Part shown: in pieces, positions 1 through 40,259 of the stretch | How positions within the stretch are numbered: the stretch's first letter is position 1 | How the letters are laid out: each line of letters starts with the position of its first letter | Assembly (NCBI RefSeq): GCF_049306965.1 | Contig: NC_133194.1 | Span: 11,389,501 to 11,453,500 of the forward strand | DNA length: 64,000 nt | Source: Danio rerio | Taxonomy: Eukaryota > Chordata > Actinopteri > Cypriniformes > Danionidae | Reading direction: 5' to 3' | The notes under the pieces: generated by a model | Seen by the model: only the letters and a program-made list of their open reading frames with translations | Databases searched by the model: none | Told to the model about the DNA's origin: nothing | Translations under genes and position numbers: made by a program

Positions 1-1060
1 CCGTTTCAAAATACACAAATAGTCGGACACAACATAATACAGTATCATTCAGAAAGCATAAGAGAAATAAATAGAATTAAATATAAAAATAATAATTTAC
101 AGAGAAATGTGTAGGCTCCACAACTCGACTTATGCCAAACCAATCCCACCTATAAAGATTTACAAGTCAGCATTACTGATATAAAACATAATTGGATGCC
201 AGATTTTTAAAAAATGTGTTTAGTTTGTCTGCCATCACATATCGCATTTCTTCCATGGGCAACACATAACTTAGGCTCCTAATTCAGGTTTCAAAGACAG
301 GCGCGTAATCTGACTTCCAATTTTTTAAAATTATTTTCTTTGCTAATATCATACACAAAGAAGTGGCCTGTGATATACATTTATCTCCTATTTCTGAGGT
401 GTCTCCAAAAATGCCCAATTTTGGCTCTGGTGACAGATCAATAATGTACATTTCAGATATAAAATTAAAAATGCTCTGCCAAAATGAACAAATTTTATGG
501 CATGACCGGAATTAGTGAGTCAGTGTACCTTCAGGGTTTTTACATTTGTTACATAATAAGGAAATATTTGGGAAAATCTTATTTTATATTATTGGAAAAT
601 CTACAGCATTTAAGAAAAAACTTAAAGGCTCTTCACCTTAAAATTGTTTTAAACAATTTTGCTAAAAAGTCAAAATCGTGAAATTAGTATCATATCGAAT
701 CGCGAGTCAGGTGAATCGTTACATCCCTAAACTCTGTATATATTTAATGCCTAAACACATCATTTCGATTTTGACTTGTTTGATTATTTAAATAAACCAA
801 TGCAGACAAATATGTCAAATTAAATCATGAAACAGCGAATGAGGAATCGAGATTTACTAGTGTTTTATCAAAACACAGCAGAGAGAGAGGCACAAGCTTG
901 TGTGAGGAAAGACAGTATTTCATGCATCCAAGCACTGCAGTTAGTACTGAATCAGAAACCAGTGTATGTGAAATGTGCTATTAAATCATCAGCAGTGCTG
1001 ATCCCGACATAAAGAAACAATCAGCATGACAGCTGCACGTCAATCAAAATTTCCCGACAC
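1..1060. other. AT-rich flank, no gene recognised
   Basis: No coding exon with plausible splice sites was recognised in this AT-rich stretch. Bases about 640-729 end in a cytosine/adenine pattern (gaatcg...ttacatcccta) that resembles the end of a hAT-like element of the kind seen elsewhere in the window, but no partner end was found. Short open frames here have no family resemblance. Confidence 0.4.
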
Positions 1061-1449
1061 GGGCGCGCGCATCTATTGAGTTCTTGCAACAATATAACAA
1101 ATGCAAAACACATCAGCTTGCAGATCCTCCGTCTGATCTCTTAACAGTTTAAAGTAAACCCCTAGTCTAGATAATAACAGCTCGTTTGTGATTTTGAAAT
1201 ATTGCTAATGTTTCCTCAATGTGAAAGCACAATCTCTCAGTGTGTTTGCATGCATGTGGTTTCATTATGTTCTCCCATCCAACTTAACTCGCATGTGCAG
1301 TACTTTTTACGCATGTCGAGACACTTGTGTGATGATATTGCCACTTTGGATGAGTTAAAACGCTCTGTTCCAGCATGCGGCTCGTGAGCCTGTAGACCTG
1401 CTCGAGCTTTTTTTTTTTGGGCTGGAATACAATTTGGAAAGGAAAAGAA

Positions 1450-1850
1450 AAAAGCAGCACGTAATTGAAGTGACGCTCACACGTCGTGAGGAGGTTGTAC
1501 CTGATTTTCCTGAGTTTCACCTTGCCTCTTAATATCCCCTTCAGCTTCGCCACGATTCCTCCAACTTTTCACGGTATATTTTTTATTATTTCCTATTATT
1601 TCTATTCGTCAAACAATCACTTCTCGCATCAAAGATGGCCGCCAGGAACACCTCCTCCGCTGGTGCGCTGGAGGCGTTTAGACCCGCCTACTCGAAACGC
1701 TCTCGCCTCTCGTTGGATACGACGAGGTGTCGATCATCCAGCGGTAGTTGACAGCTTCCGCGCACAGAGAGTGATGGTTGGTGTGTACGGCGGGGTTAAA
1801 GGTGCACCGGGATGTCTTAAAATTGTCCAACTACGGTATGACCTATTTTT
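1450..1850. promoter_or_regulatory. CpG-rich possible promoter / first exon
   Basis: This is the only long CpG-rich block in the first 6 kb. On the plus strand an ATG at 1635 sits in a near-ideal Kozak context (AAAG ATG GCC GCC) and opens 37 codons to a stop at about 1746. A good donor (CTACG/GTATGA) follows at about 1832, and a polypyrimidine acceptor at about 1924 precedes a 20-nt segment ending in GTGAGA. I do not recognise the peptide. Read on the minus strand, the block could instead be the promoter of the next gene beyond the left edge; in human, EPN1 follows U2AF2 in the same direction, which would fit. Both readings are inference. Confidence 0.35.
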
Positions 1851-2212
1851 GTTGTTGTTGTAAAATTCACTATGTAATATAAGCAAACATTTAATTGAGG
1901 ACATATGTTTTTTTTTACTTGCAGTTTGGTCAGAAGCAGACTGGGTGAGAATAAAGAAGGTTTGACTTTCACATTACAAGATTTACTTTGTGGAATTACT
2001 AAAGATTTTGCACGATTTGATAAATAATATCATTGTGTTAAACAATTTTTTTCTTCTCATAAATGTACCTATATTACAGAACGCCTCCACTGTTTATTTC
2101 TTTTTTAAAGAACTAAAAAGCTTTTTTTGGTTGCCCTTGCTAAAATCAAAACTAAAAATAGCTTAATTATTTTATTTTTCTTTACCTACTCCCTTTATTT
2201 ATAACAGAGGAA

Positions 2213-2718
2213 TGAACCGCCAACTTATCCAGCATATTTTTTACACAGTGGATGCTCTTCTGGCTGGGCTAGTTGGCATTTCTGTGTGGAGTTTGCATGT
2301 TCTCGAGTGGGGTGCTTCCGGGTGCTCCGGTTTTCCCCCACATGCGGTACAGGTGAATTGGGTTGGCTAAATTGTCCATAATGAATGAGTGTGTATGGTT
2401 GTTTCCCAGAGATGGGATGTGGCGGGAAGGGCATCCGCTGCGTAAAAAACGTGCCGAATAAGTTGGCGGTTCATTCCGCTGTGGCGACCCCGGATTAATG
2501 AAGGGACTAAGCCGAAAAGAAAATGAATGAAGGAATTCACCTGTACCGCATGTCTTTGGACTGTGGGGGAAATCGGAGTGCCCTGAGGAAACCCACTCGA
2601 ACGCGGCGAGAACATGCAAACTCCGCACAGAAATGCCAACTGACCCAGCCGAGGCTCGAACCAGAGACTTTCTTGCTGTGAGGCGAGAGAGATACCCACT
2701 GCGCCACCACGTCACCTT
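2213..2718. mobile_element. Composite of tRNA-derived SINEs (DANA/HE1 type)
   Basis: Three pieces of the same SINE family lie head to tail in alternating orientation. A short minus-strand 3' piece (2213-2258) comes first, then a plus-strand copy (about 2262-2528) ending in the family tail GGGACTAAGCCGAAAAGAAA. A minus-strand 5' half (about 2532-2717) follows, carrying the tRNA-like head with the B-box-like GGTTCGAGCC read on the minus strand. The conserved central core around CATTTCTGTGTGGAGTTTGC is present in both long pieces. Confidence 0.75.
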
Positions 2719-2872
2719 AAAGTGTAAACGACTGAATATAAAAACTGAAATAAAAATAAAGCATATAAAACAAACAAATATGAAGTGTTTATTTGGCAAA
2801 GTAAGTGAAATAAAATTAAAGTACCAAAAGCAACCTGTCATTTTCATATCAACCTATTTTTGGCTGGAGAGA

Positions 2873-3208
2873 AAACATTCATTCATTTTTCTTCAGCTTT
2901 ATGCATCAGAGGTCGCCACAGTGGAATGAACTGCCAACTATTCCAGCATATGTTTTACACAGCGGATGCCCTTCCAGCTGCAACCCAGTACTGGAAAACA
3001 TCCAGACACACACTATGGCCAATTTAGTTTATTCACTTCACCTATAGCGCATGCCTGGACTGTGAGGGGAAACCGGAGCACCCAGAGGAAACACACATGA
3101 ACACAGGGAGAACATGCTACTCCACACAGAAATGCCAACTGGCCCAGCTGGGACTCAAACCAGAGGTCTTCTTGCTGTGAGGTGACAGTTCTAACCACTG
3201 AGCCACTG
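2873..3208 (-). mobile_element. tRNA-derived SINE (DANA/HE1 type), near full length
   Basis: The copy runs from the 3' tail (ATTCATTC.., reading in from the left) through the conserved core to the tRNA-like head on the minus strand. It is diverged: the tail lacks part of the GGGACTAAGCCGAAAAG motif, which suggests an older copy than the composite just upstream. Confidence 0.75.
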
Positions 3209-3532
3209 TTTAAATGTCATTTTGTTGAATTTAGGTTTTGTATTTTCCAATTAAATAAGATAAAACCTATATGTGCAAAATTCTAGTGTCCTGTGAAAGC
3301 GGTTTTTGTTTATTCATGGTGTTCTAGTACTGGTCATATTTTGTAGCTTACCCAGCTTACTTTGGGGTAAGAATAAGATTTAGGAGCATGAAAGCTCATG
3401 AGAGTGGAAATACCAAAAATAATTCATAAACAGCAGTTTGAGACCAGATGAAATGGGGGAAAATAGGACAAGAGGAATGAGTTGGCAATTAAAGTTAAAC
3501 AAAATCTGAAATAAAAATAAAGCTATAGATAC

Positions 3533-4540
3533 TCACTCACCAGCCACTTTATTAGGTACTGTTCATCTGCTTGTTAATGCAATTTTCTAACCAGCCAATC
3601 ACATGGCAGCAAGTCGAGGCATTTAGGCATGTAGACAGGGTCAAGACTCAAACTAAACATCAGAATGGGGAAGAAAGCTGATTTAAGTGACTTTGAACGT
3701 GACATGGATGGTTGTTGGTGCCAGATTCTGCATATTTCAGAAACTGCTGCCCTACTGAGATTTTCACGCACAACCATCTCTAGGGTTTAAAGAAGGGGTG
3801 TCCAAACTCAGTCCTGGAGGGCCGGTGTCCTGCATAGATTAGCTCCAACTTCCTTCAACACACCTGCCTGGAACTTTCTAGTATACCTAGAAAGAACTTG
3901 ATTAGCTGGTTCAGGTGTGTTTAATTAGTATAGGAATTAAAATATGCAGGACACCAGACCTCTAGGACTGAGTTTGGACACCCCTGGTTTAAAGTGAAAG
4001 GTCCAAAAAAGTGAAAATATCCAGTGAGCGGCAGTACTGTGGGCGCAAATGTCTTGTTGATGCCAGAGGTCAGAGGAGAATGGCCAGACTGGCTCCAGCT
4101 GATAGAGGCAACCGCACTCAAATAACCACTCGTTACAACCGAGGTATGCAGAAGAGCATCTCTGAATGCACAACATGTTAAACCTTGAGGCGGATGGGCT
4201 ACAGCAGCAGAAGACCACACCGGGTGCTACTTCTGTCAGATAAGAACAGGAAACTGAGGCTACAGTTCACACAGGCTCACCAAAATTGGACAATAGAAGA
4301 TTGGAAAAACGTTGCCTGGTCTGATGAGTCTCAATTTCTGCTGTGACATTCAGATGGTAGGGTCAGAATTTGTCATCAACAACATGAAAGCATGGATCCA
4401 TCCTGCCTTGTATCAATGGTTCAGGCTGGTGGTGGTTGTGCAATGGTGTGGGGGATATTATCTTTGCACACTTTGGGCTCATTAGTACTGAGCATCGTGC
4501 CAATGTCACAGTTCATGTATGGCTACCCAATCTGACCAAA
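3533..4540 (+). mobile_element. Tc1/mariner transposon remnant
   Basis: The left terminus (CACTTTATTAGGTAC) matches, in inverted orientation, the right terminus of the copy at 42035-42556 (GTACCTAATAAAGTG). The interior carries decayed Tc1-type transposase coding sequence on the plus strand, for example a stretch reading like RRPHRVLLLSDKNRKLRL followed by a WTIEDWKNVAWSDESQF-like block at about 4285-4340. Coding capacity is lost and the right end is missing. A hAT-like element is inserted at 3793. Confidence 0.75.
3793..3986. mobile_element. hAT-like inverted-repeat MITE, 194 bp
   Basis: The two ends are inverted copies of each other around GGGGTGTCCAAACTCAGTCC. The element is flanked by a perfect 8-bp target duplication, GTTTAAAG, at 3785-3792 and 3987-3994, which fits hAT-type insertion. 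It sits inside the Tc1 remnant, so it is the younger of the two. It shares a subfamily with 33899-34092. Confidence 0.85.
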
Positions 4541-5120
4541 ACCCATTCAATCAACAATAAATCTCAAAACTTTACATTTAAAAATGTAATTTTTAACTCA
4601 TTTTCCTTACAATAACATTTGTTTAAAAGTGCTCCATGTTTTTTACTGCTGAGGACACCAACATGGACAGATTGTTGTGCGTAGATTGTTTATTAGTTTT
4701 TAAACCTTTTAAAACAGTTCGTTTTTTAAAGTCTGTTGAAAAAAAAAAGTGTATGGATACAAGTAGAGTTTGCTTGTCTTTACGCAATATTTACAATATT
4801 TTGCTAAGACATATCTAAAATATAATTTTTTTTAATTACTTTTGTATTATTAAGTGTATAAAAATGCTTTAATAGGGCAAATAAAAATGAAAATCTTTTC
4901 CATCTGGGTCATTTGAAAAATCACTAAGCATTTAGCACTTTGAGTCTAAAATTTGATTCATTATGGTCTTCAAGTGTTAAATTTAACTTGCAGAAACCTT
5001 GTTCTATAGTACTTTCCCCTTATATTTCATTACAAATGTTTTAACTCAGGACAGGATGGAGAGTAATTGACCATTTCCATGTAGCACTGATGAAAAACGC
5101 AGCATCTTTCAAACCAGTTA
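4541..5120. other. AT-rich spacer, nothing recognised
   Basis: A+T-rich DNA without inverted repeats, splice-like exons or a known repeat that I can name. The short open frame starting at 4636 has no recognisable family. Confidence 0.4.
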
Positions 5121-5440
5121 AGTGGTTTTAGTGAGGCCAGCAGTGGGCACTCAACCTGCGGTCTGTGTAAATCCTCCTAATGCCCCAGTATAGTGAAGAG
5201 GATGCTATGCTGTCAGTGAGCGCTGTTACCCATCATAGCCTCCCAATCCTCCCCACCCACTGAATTGGCTTTATTACTGTCCAGTCCAGGAACAGCTGGT
5301 GTGTGGTGAGCGCACTGGCGCCGTTGTCCTGTAGCTGCCGTTGCATCATCCAAGTGGATGCTGCACACTGGTGGTGTGGAGATTGATTGTGAAGCACTTT
5401 AGGTGTATGGCCATACACAATAAATGCACATTACATTACA
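5121..5440 (+). mobile_element. SINE3 (5S-rRNA-derived) copy, 5' truncated
   Basis: The body matches the better-preserved copy at 48135-48606 segment by segment: GTGAGGCCAGCAG, GTGTGGTGAGCGCACTGG, CATCATCCAAGTGGATGCTG and the tail ATGGCCATACACAATAAATG. The 5S-like head and part of the middle are missing. It lies downstream of the u2af2 poly(A) site. Confidence 0.8.
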
Positions 5441-5930
5441 ATAATGACCAAACTGACAACGGATCAAACTTCCAAGAGTTTTATTATCAAAAGTGGCCTA
5501 TTATACTGAGAAAACAAAAACATCACGCATACAGAAACTGAAAAACAGGTGCCACACTGGACAAATGTCATCACCTTCTAATGAGCTGGTGATATGCATG
5601 GAAGAGACCAAGTATGTATAAGAACAAAACCAGACAAAAAAAAAAGAAGAAGATCTGAGACTATCTAATACCTTGAGATATGAACTGCAAAAAGCTACAA
5701 AATGGGAGGGAGATTTGACCAACAGAGAAGAGCGAGGACTTTTGAGAAGGATCAGTCAGTGGGATCGATTCAAAAGAGGAATAAAAAGAGATAAAAACCA
5801 AGTAAGGGACATCTTCATTTGAATGATTAGCAATAAACCTCCAGGATTGGTTGGGGCGTCGATAGTTGGTCTTCTCTGATGGTCAACGATCACTATTTTA
5901 CATTTGTTTCAGTATACAATTAAAAAATAG
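5441..5930. other. Intergenic stretch, nothing recognised
   Basis: Purine-rich plus-strand DNA (about 5640-5800) with no family resemblance in any frame. It lies just past the likely u2af2 poly(A) signal and is probably non-coding. Confidence 0.4.
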
Positions 5931-5937
5931 TAATAAT

Positions 5938-5943
5938 TTTATT
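5938..5943 (-). terminator. u2af2: Poly(A) signal of u2af2
   Basis: AATAAA on the minus strand, 256 nt past the stop codon. It gives a short 3' UTR containing a 22-nt A-run (minus strand) near 6097-6118. It is the first canonical signal downstream, but its use is inferred. Confidence 0.5.
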
Positions 5944-6198
5944 AACAGATTAGGTATCATCAGTATAGCAGAATAGCTCTCGCTAATGTTCTTAAAATAC
6001 AAACGAAAAGCAAAAAACCCTCCCACAATTGCTCACGAATCATCTTTTAATTTAAGCCTCAAAACAAAAAAAACACAACATTCACCTTTTGGCTTCTTTT
6101 TTTTTTTTTTTTTTTTAAGAGTACAAAAAAAAATGTTCCCCCCTCTTCATCATCACTGCCTCCAATTCGATTTCTTTTTACGAAATGAGCTCAGCACT

Positions 6199-30281
<24,083 letters not shown>

Positions 30282-30760
30282 CCTGGTGTTTTGATCAAAC
30301 TTCAGCTAACACGCCGTTTTCCTTAGATAGCTTTATTCCCGTCACACGCTATTACAGGAGACCAACTATAAAACGCAGATGTTTTAAAAATTTAACACAA
30401 GCATAAAGACTTTGCCGAAATACACCTATAACGTTATTTGCGCAGAGGTTGAAATAAACGCTTTGCTTGAGAAGGTTGTTAGCAGCTAATGCTAAACGGA
30501 ACCACTGCGGAGCACGAATAAAAGGCTTGCGTCGATAATGTTTAAGATTTAACCATTTCGTTATAACGATTAGCCGTTTAGATGTATTTCCTGATACTCA
30601 AATTGAGCTAATAGTCCTTATTGATTGAGGTTAAGTGTAGCTCGTTTTGACCAAAGGGGCTAACCGCTTATTCCGCGTTGGCGGATGCGCTCATCTTTTC
30701 CTCACGGTAAAAACTCGCTGAACAAAAACACTGATGACATGCGACCCCTAAAGGCCCGGA
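30282..30760 (-). promoter_or_regulatory. u2af2: u2af2 promoter / 5' UTR region
   Basis: The 480 bp upstream of the u2af2 start is richer in CpG than the introns, has no TATA box at a fitting distance and contains no recognised transposon. That fits a TATA-less housekeeping promoter. The transcription start cannot be placed from sequence. Confidence 0.45.
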
Positions 30761-30901
30761 GTGAAGGTTTAACCCAATTCAAGCGTTGTAGTCCTATCCA
30801 TGGCTTTTTAAATATATTATCTTGCACATAAACTGGCCGAAGGACGCCGTGACGTGAAGCTAAAAATGGTTAATAACAGCAAGGAAACAAATAGTGATAT
30901 G

Positions 30902-31308
30902 AAATCCCTGCTAAAAAATCCAGCTTAAACCAGCCTAGGCTGGTTGGCTGGTTTTAGCTGGTTGACCAGGCTGGTTTTAGAGGGTTTTTGGCCATTTCCA
31001 GGCTGGTTTCCAGCCATTTCCAGTCTGGTCTTAGCTGGTCAGGCTGGAAAATGACCAGCTAAATCCAGCTAAAACCAGCTTGACCAGCCTGGTTTAAGCT
31101 GGACATAGCTGGTTTTGGCTGGGCTCCCAGCCTGCTTAAGCTGGTAAAGCTGGTTTTAGCTGGTCATCTTCCAGCCTGACCAGCTAAAACCCGGCTGGAA
31201 ATGGCTGGAAACCAGCCTGGAAATGGCCAAAACCCCTCTAAAACCAGCCTGGTCGACCAGATAAAACCAGCCAACCAGCCTAGGCTGGTTTAAGCTGTTT
31301 TTTTCAGC
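30902..31308. mobile_element. Palindromic CCAGCT-rich DNA element, copy 1
   Basis: The whole element is one large palindrome built from CCAGC/GCTGG words; the left arm GCTTAAACCAGCCTAGGCTGG is repeated inverted at the right end. A perfect 9-bp target duplication AGTGATATG (30893-30901, 31309-31317) shows it moved as a unit. 8-9 bp fits a hAT-type mechanism, but the family is not assigned. Confidence 0.75.
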
Positions 31309-31312
31309 AGTG

Positions 31313-31317
<5 letters not shown>

Positions 31318-31388
<71 letters not shown>
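31318..31388. repeat. (TA)n microsatellite
   Basis: About 70 bp of pure TA starting directly at the right target duplication of the CCAGCT-rich palindrome, whose last bases (GATATG) may have seeded it. Confidence 0.95.
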
Positions 31389-31391
<3 letters not shown>

Positions 31392-31511
31392 AACAACAAA
31401 AGTTACAATGTTTAAACATGGTTTTAGCATTATATTTAACGTCAACGAAGTACTATAAGTCAGAAGCTCTATTTTCTGAATGAACCATGTCCTCAATAAA
31501 AATATTAGGTT

Positions 31512-31861
31512 TCCCTGCTAAAAAGAAAACAGCTTAAACCAGCCTTGACAGGTTGGCTGGTTTTAGCTGGTCGACCAGCCATAGTTTTAGAGGCGTTTTG
31601 GCCATTTCAAGCCTGGTCTTAAATGGTCAGGTAGAAAAATGACCAACAGAATCCAGCTTGACCAACCTGGTTTAGGCTGGACATAGCTGGTTTTAGCTGG
31701 GCTCCCAGTCTGACTAGGCTGGTCAAGCTGGTTCTAGATGGTCATCTCCCAGCCTGACCAGCTAAGACCAGGCTGGTAATGGCCTGGAACCCTCAAAAAC
31801 CATGCTGGTTAACCAGCTAAAACCAGTCAATGCTGGTATAAGCAGTTTTTTTTTAGAGGGA
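31512..31861. mobile_element. Palindromic CCAGCT-rich DNA element, copy 2
   Basis: Starts TCCCTGCTAAAAAGAAAACA and ends AGCAGTTTTTTTTTAGAGGGA. Similar to copy 1 but shorter and more diverged, with no clear target duplication. It lies 200 bp from copy 1 in the same arrangement. Confidence 0.65.
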
Positions 31862-31895
31862 TTGCTTCTCTAACAAAAACAATCAACATCACTAC

Positions 31896-31924
31896 AAAAA
31901 AAAAAAAAAAAAAAAAAAAAAAAA
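31896..31924. repeat. Poly(A) run
   Basis: About 29 A on the plus strand. No retrotransposon body is recognisable next to it. Confidence 0.8.
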
Positions 31925-32205
31925 CGCTCCAATATTTTCATGTTTATACACAACAAAAATTGTGTTGACAATTGTGGTATGATTTTATAGAGTAGAAATA
32001 CAAAAGTAAACCCTTGTGACATGAATACATGTAATACATGAATATGAAAAAGTTGTATTACAGTCAAACATTATTTATTTACGCTTTGGCTAAAGAATCA
32101 ATTTACAGCAAAAAGCTGGTTTAGAAATGCTCTAAAATAAATTTAGAAAGTTTAAAAATAATTAAGGCCTTTATACTTTCTTTTGCATGATTGCAAGTGA
32201 TGAAC

Positions 32206-32211
32206 TTTATT
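32206..32211 (-). terminator. ccdc106: Poly(A) signal candidate of ccdc106
   Basis: AATAAA on the minus strand, about 330 nt past the stop codon. Use inferred from position. Confidence 0.45.
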
Positions 32212-32541
32212 TTAAATCAACATCCTTTAGCATGAAGTGTGATCAGTATACAAAACCGAAGTGTTACCTTACATGATACCCGGACAAAAAGTGAGTTGTC
32301 CAAAGTTTACAACAAGAAACTCAAGCATATACACAAAACAAGAAAAGGTAACCCCTCATATACAGTGGCTGACTAACTATCTTACATTTCTTTTTAACTT
32401 TGGAGTCTAATTAGCATAAATAACTGGCACATAGTTGGGACTTCACTCCTTATGTGTCAATCTATAACTGAGGTAGAAAAAAGGAGCCCATGAAAGTTCA
32501 GTGTTTAAACTTCAACACCACTGACACACATTTTTGGAAAT

Positions 32542-37249
<4,708 letters not shown>

Positions 37250-38130
37250 GATGACATCAGTCACATGGACCTGCCTGATATTCACAAACCTGCAACCAAA
37301 CATGAACTCGCTCAAAAAAGGAGGAAAAAACAGCTTCAGACCTAACCAACACCAAACACATAAACCGTGCAAATGCGTGACACGGAGCACGGCGTGTGTA
37401 ATTAATAACAACCAAGCACAACTAAGTAGTTAATTAGTCATTAACAATAACAGGTAGTTAATTAAACATTAGTTAATTTGCTCGTGTCTCCCTAGCCCTT
37501 TTAAACAGAGTAACGGGAGACTGTTTCATAGGTGGCTTTACTTCTGAAATATATTTAACTAATATTTTATATAACGCTTGCAAGTATTAATAAGCGTTAA
37601 TAAACGTACCTACTTCCAAATTCAACAGCGTTTGGTAAACAGCAAATGGGATTGAATCGTCCGCTTGTTGATTGGCTGTTGCTTATAGTGTCGATGGCTA
37701 TATAATGAGGACTGAACTGACTGAACACGGTGCACTGCGGAGCGATTTTTATCCGGCTTACTTGGAAGTCGTGTGTCATGTGTGACGCGCTCTTGCTGAC
37801 TGTGTTGCCAGATAAATTGCTTTTAGAATAAAATTGTTTATTTATACTCTGACTTGAAATCTTGATTTATTTATTTTTCTCTACTTATGTCTTTTTAAGT
37901 ACAAGAGATTAGTTTATGGTAACGTTAGGCCCACTTCTCGTAAACTGAAAGTTTGTTTTCATTTTTTGATGAATGCAGTTATGAATGAGGACTCAAACAT
38001 GTTCTGTCTCGTAACAAATACTTTTAATAACATGTTAAGTAAAGTTGTTGTAATTCACAGAAATATCGAGCATGTCAGAGTCTGTTTCTGGATGAAAACA
38101 GCACATTCCGGTGGTGTCAAATATCAACAT
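37250..38130. promoter_or_regulatory. Divergent promoter region of ccdc106 and tmem238
   Basis: The interval between two diverging genes. Bases about 37600-37800 are the least AT-rich part and contain ATTGGCT (CCAAT box on the minus strand, about 37669) and TATATAA (about 37698). No transposon is recognised here. Shared use by both genes is inferred from the arrangement. Confidence 0.4.
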
Positions 38131-38243
38131 GTCGGGGTAAGTGCGGAAGCAGCTTCAAACAGGTTTAGGCCATACCTGACTCAGCCACACCTGAAATGCG
38201 ATGATTACTTTGTTTTTGTGAAGAGGAGATTCCGAGAATCAAG
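38130..38243 (+). other. tmem238: Probable non-coding first exon of tmem238
   Basis: Ends in a consensus donor, AAG/GTAAGT (38241-38246). The next acceptor (CTGTCTTTAACAG, ending 38808) lies five bases before the tmem238 start. The 5' edge is unknown. Confidence 0.45.
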
Positions 38244-38813
38244 GTAAGTTTACTTAAAAATGTATTTGATATTGATAAAACCCCCAAAAGTTGTCTGTGT
38301 TTGTGTTATTTCTGTTAGCAGACGACATCGTCTATTTAGTGTTGACTCTCTTACGCAAATTGACCATGCTTTTACCACGCGACAGTGAAGTAAACACGAT
38401 TTTTTTTTGCTGATTGACTGCTATTTGTATAACAACAGTTTTACTACAAATATTATGGTTAATGTAACAACGAAGTGAATTTGTGGTTACTATTGCTTAT
38501 AACAACAAACTATGTCCTTTAAAAGAAAATTGAAGTAAAATATGGTTATTTTTTTGCCACGGGTGGGCACCTATGCCATGCTGGCCACTTTAAAGTTAGC
38601 AGTTTGTCTTTATGATCATATTTTACACTGCAAAAGAAGTGATTCAGCAAAATAACAGCATTGTTCAGAAGCACGTGTTGTAGTATAGAAAATTACATTT
38701 TTTTCTCATTTACATTGTGGTATTTTGCAACTTTAATCTGCATTATGCTATTTAGTGTTCATAAATGATCTAACAAAGAGTAAATATTCCTGTCTCTGTC
38801 TTTAACAGCTGCC

Positions 38814-39131
38814 ATGGTGTGCTCCGGTGTCAGACACTGCAAAATTGCCCTGGGGTTTGCAGTTATTTTTGACATTTTTGGCTTTACCGCCCTGTTTCTG
38901 GGGCTCTTTGTGCCATTGGAATTGAAGGGGAGAGATTTCGGGGACCTTCTTGTCTACACTGGGGCTCTGTTAGTTCTGATGTCTCTTGGCGGTTGGGTGA
39001 TGTGGTACAGTGGTAACATTGAGGGAATGGCAGCACAAAAAGATCTAGGAGGAATAGGCAACGCCGTGGACCGTTTGGCCCGCAACCTCAGCAGGAAAAT
39101 ATACACACATCATGTCAACAAAGGGCCTTGA
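38814..39131 (+). CDS. tmem238: Transmembrane protein 238
   Basis: A small membrane protein of unknown function, 105 residues (human TMEM238 is 176, mostly through a longer tail). The sequence shows a short N-terminus (MVCSGVRHCKIALGFAV), a first membrane segment of about residues 10-33 containing FAVIFDIFGFTALFLGLF, a loop LELKGRDFGDLL, a second membrane segment of about 46-65 (YTGALLVLMSLGGWVMWY), and a basic cytosolic-type tail (DRLARNLSRKIYTHHVNKGP). The aspartate inside segment 1 followed by G-x-x-x-LFLG, and the D-LLVYTGALL block, are family marks. The ATG is in context GCCATGG, five bases after an intron acceptor, so the coding region is one exon. It diverges from ccdc106, about 1.5 kb away. 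Human TMEM238 also maps to 19q13.42. Confidence 0.9.
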   Translation: MVCSGVRHCKIALGFAVIFDIFGFTALFLGLFVPLELKGRDFGDLLVYTGALLVLMSLGGWVMWYSGNIEGMAAQKDLGGIGNAVDRLARNLSRKIYTHHVNKGP

Positions 39132-39674
39132 TTATGACTTTTTGATTATGGTGCACATAGCAGGACATGTGCCTCTTTTTGGCGTACAGATTTGGACATT
39201 CAAAGAAAAACAGTATTGTCAAAATGAGATTTGACAGATAAACTAGATATAGATATGCACTCTTTAATCATGTAAGCAAATAATATAATACTACCGTAGC
39301 AGTTCGATACGATACTGAACTAACAAGTGTCATATAACTTTACTACATTGTTACAAGAAATTCTACAGCACTGTAATCTTAACATTTCTACATGTTGTTT
39401 GTTTATCTTTTTTTTTTTTTCAACCCAACTTCTTTTGGCCAACTTTTTTCCAAGAGCATTGTTTATTTTCTATTAAGTTAGTTCTCAAAAAAATTGATTC
39501 TCAGCACATAAAATATATCATGTACAACAGTCAGTATTGCTATTTAGAAAACAAACTGGTACTTCATATGATCTCTAGGTGGAGACAAAGATGAACCTTT
39601 TATATCATAATAGGAGTTACTAGAGGTCATATGGCCTTAACATGAGTAAAATGAGTTTTGACTTGGTAAAATGT

Positions 39675-39680
39675 AATAAA
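39675..39680 (+). terminator. tmem238: Poly(A) signal candidate of tmem238
   Basis: AATAAA about 545 nt past the tmem238 stop, the first plausible canonical signal downstream on the plus strand. Confidence 0.4.
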
Positions 39681-39699
39681 AATGTTTTCTTTCTCCTGG

Positions 39700-40255
39700 A
39701 CTATGGTTATAAAGTTAAAACAACAATTTATGGAACAAACATTAGCTTGACATAAAGTAAAGACGATTTTTTTTCTCAATATAAGACTGCTTTACTTATT
39801 TACATATTTATTTCATTATATCCGAATTCTTGAGTGTTTAAAGTTGATTAACTTTTTTCGGTCTCGTCTAAAAGTGTCTCCAGTAAACAAAAAAAGAAGC
39901 TTACAGTTAGTCTGAGACACAAAAACACAGGGCTTTATTTAGCTCCAGGGTCTTTTCCTGTTTTATACTTGATCTCTGAGGGCTTTTCTTGTTTTAAGCC
40001 TTCTAATGGGATTGGGACTTATTAGCACATGTGGTCTAAAAGTGGCATATTCTGTGTGGAGCAGACTGGAGTGCGTCAGGAAGATTTACACTTGATGCGG
40101 GAAAAGTAGGCTTGAATGGAGCTATGCCACATTCAAATACAATAAATAAATAATAAATAAATAGTTATGAAGATTTCATATAGATAACTGTTTAAAAGCA
40201 AACAAACTAAAATTAAATCAATGAAAATAAAACTTGTTTCTGTCTGGAACTGTGG
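39700..40255. other. Intergenic, nothing recognised
   Basis: AT-rich DNA with a short AATAAATA tandem near 40140-40165; no exon or named repeat. Confidence 0.4.
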
Positions 40256-40259
40256 CTAT

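Noticed and set aside
2269-2847. 192-residue minus-strand open frame
   Set aside because: Most of it is SINE sequence; the same words appear in open frames over the other SINE copies.
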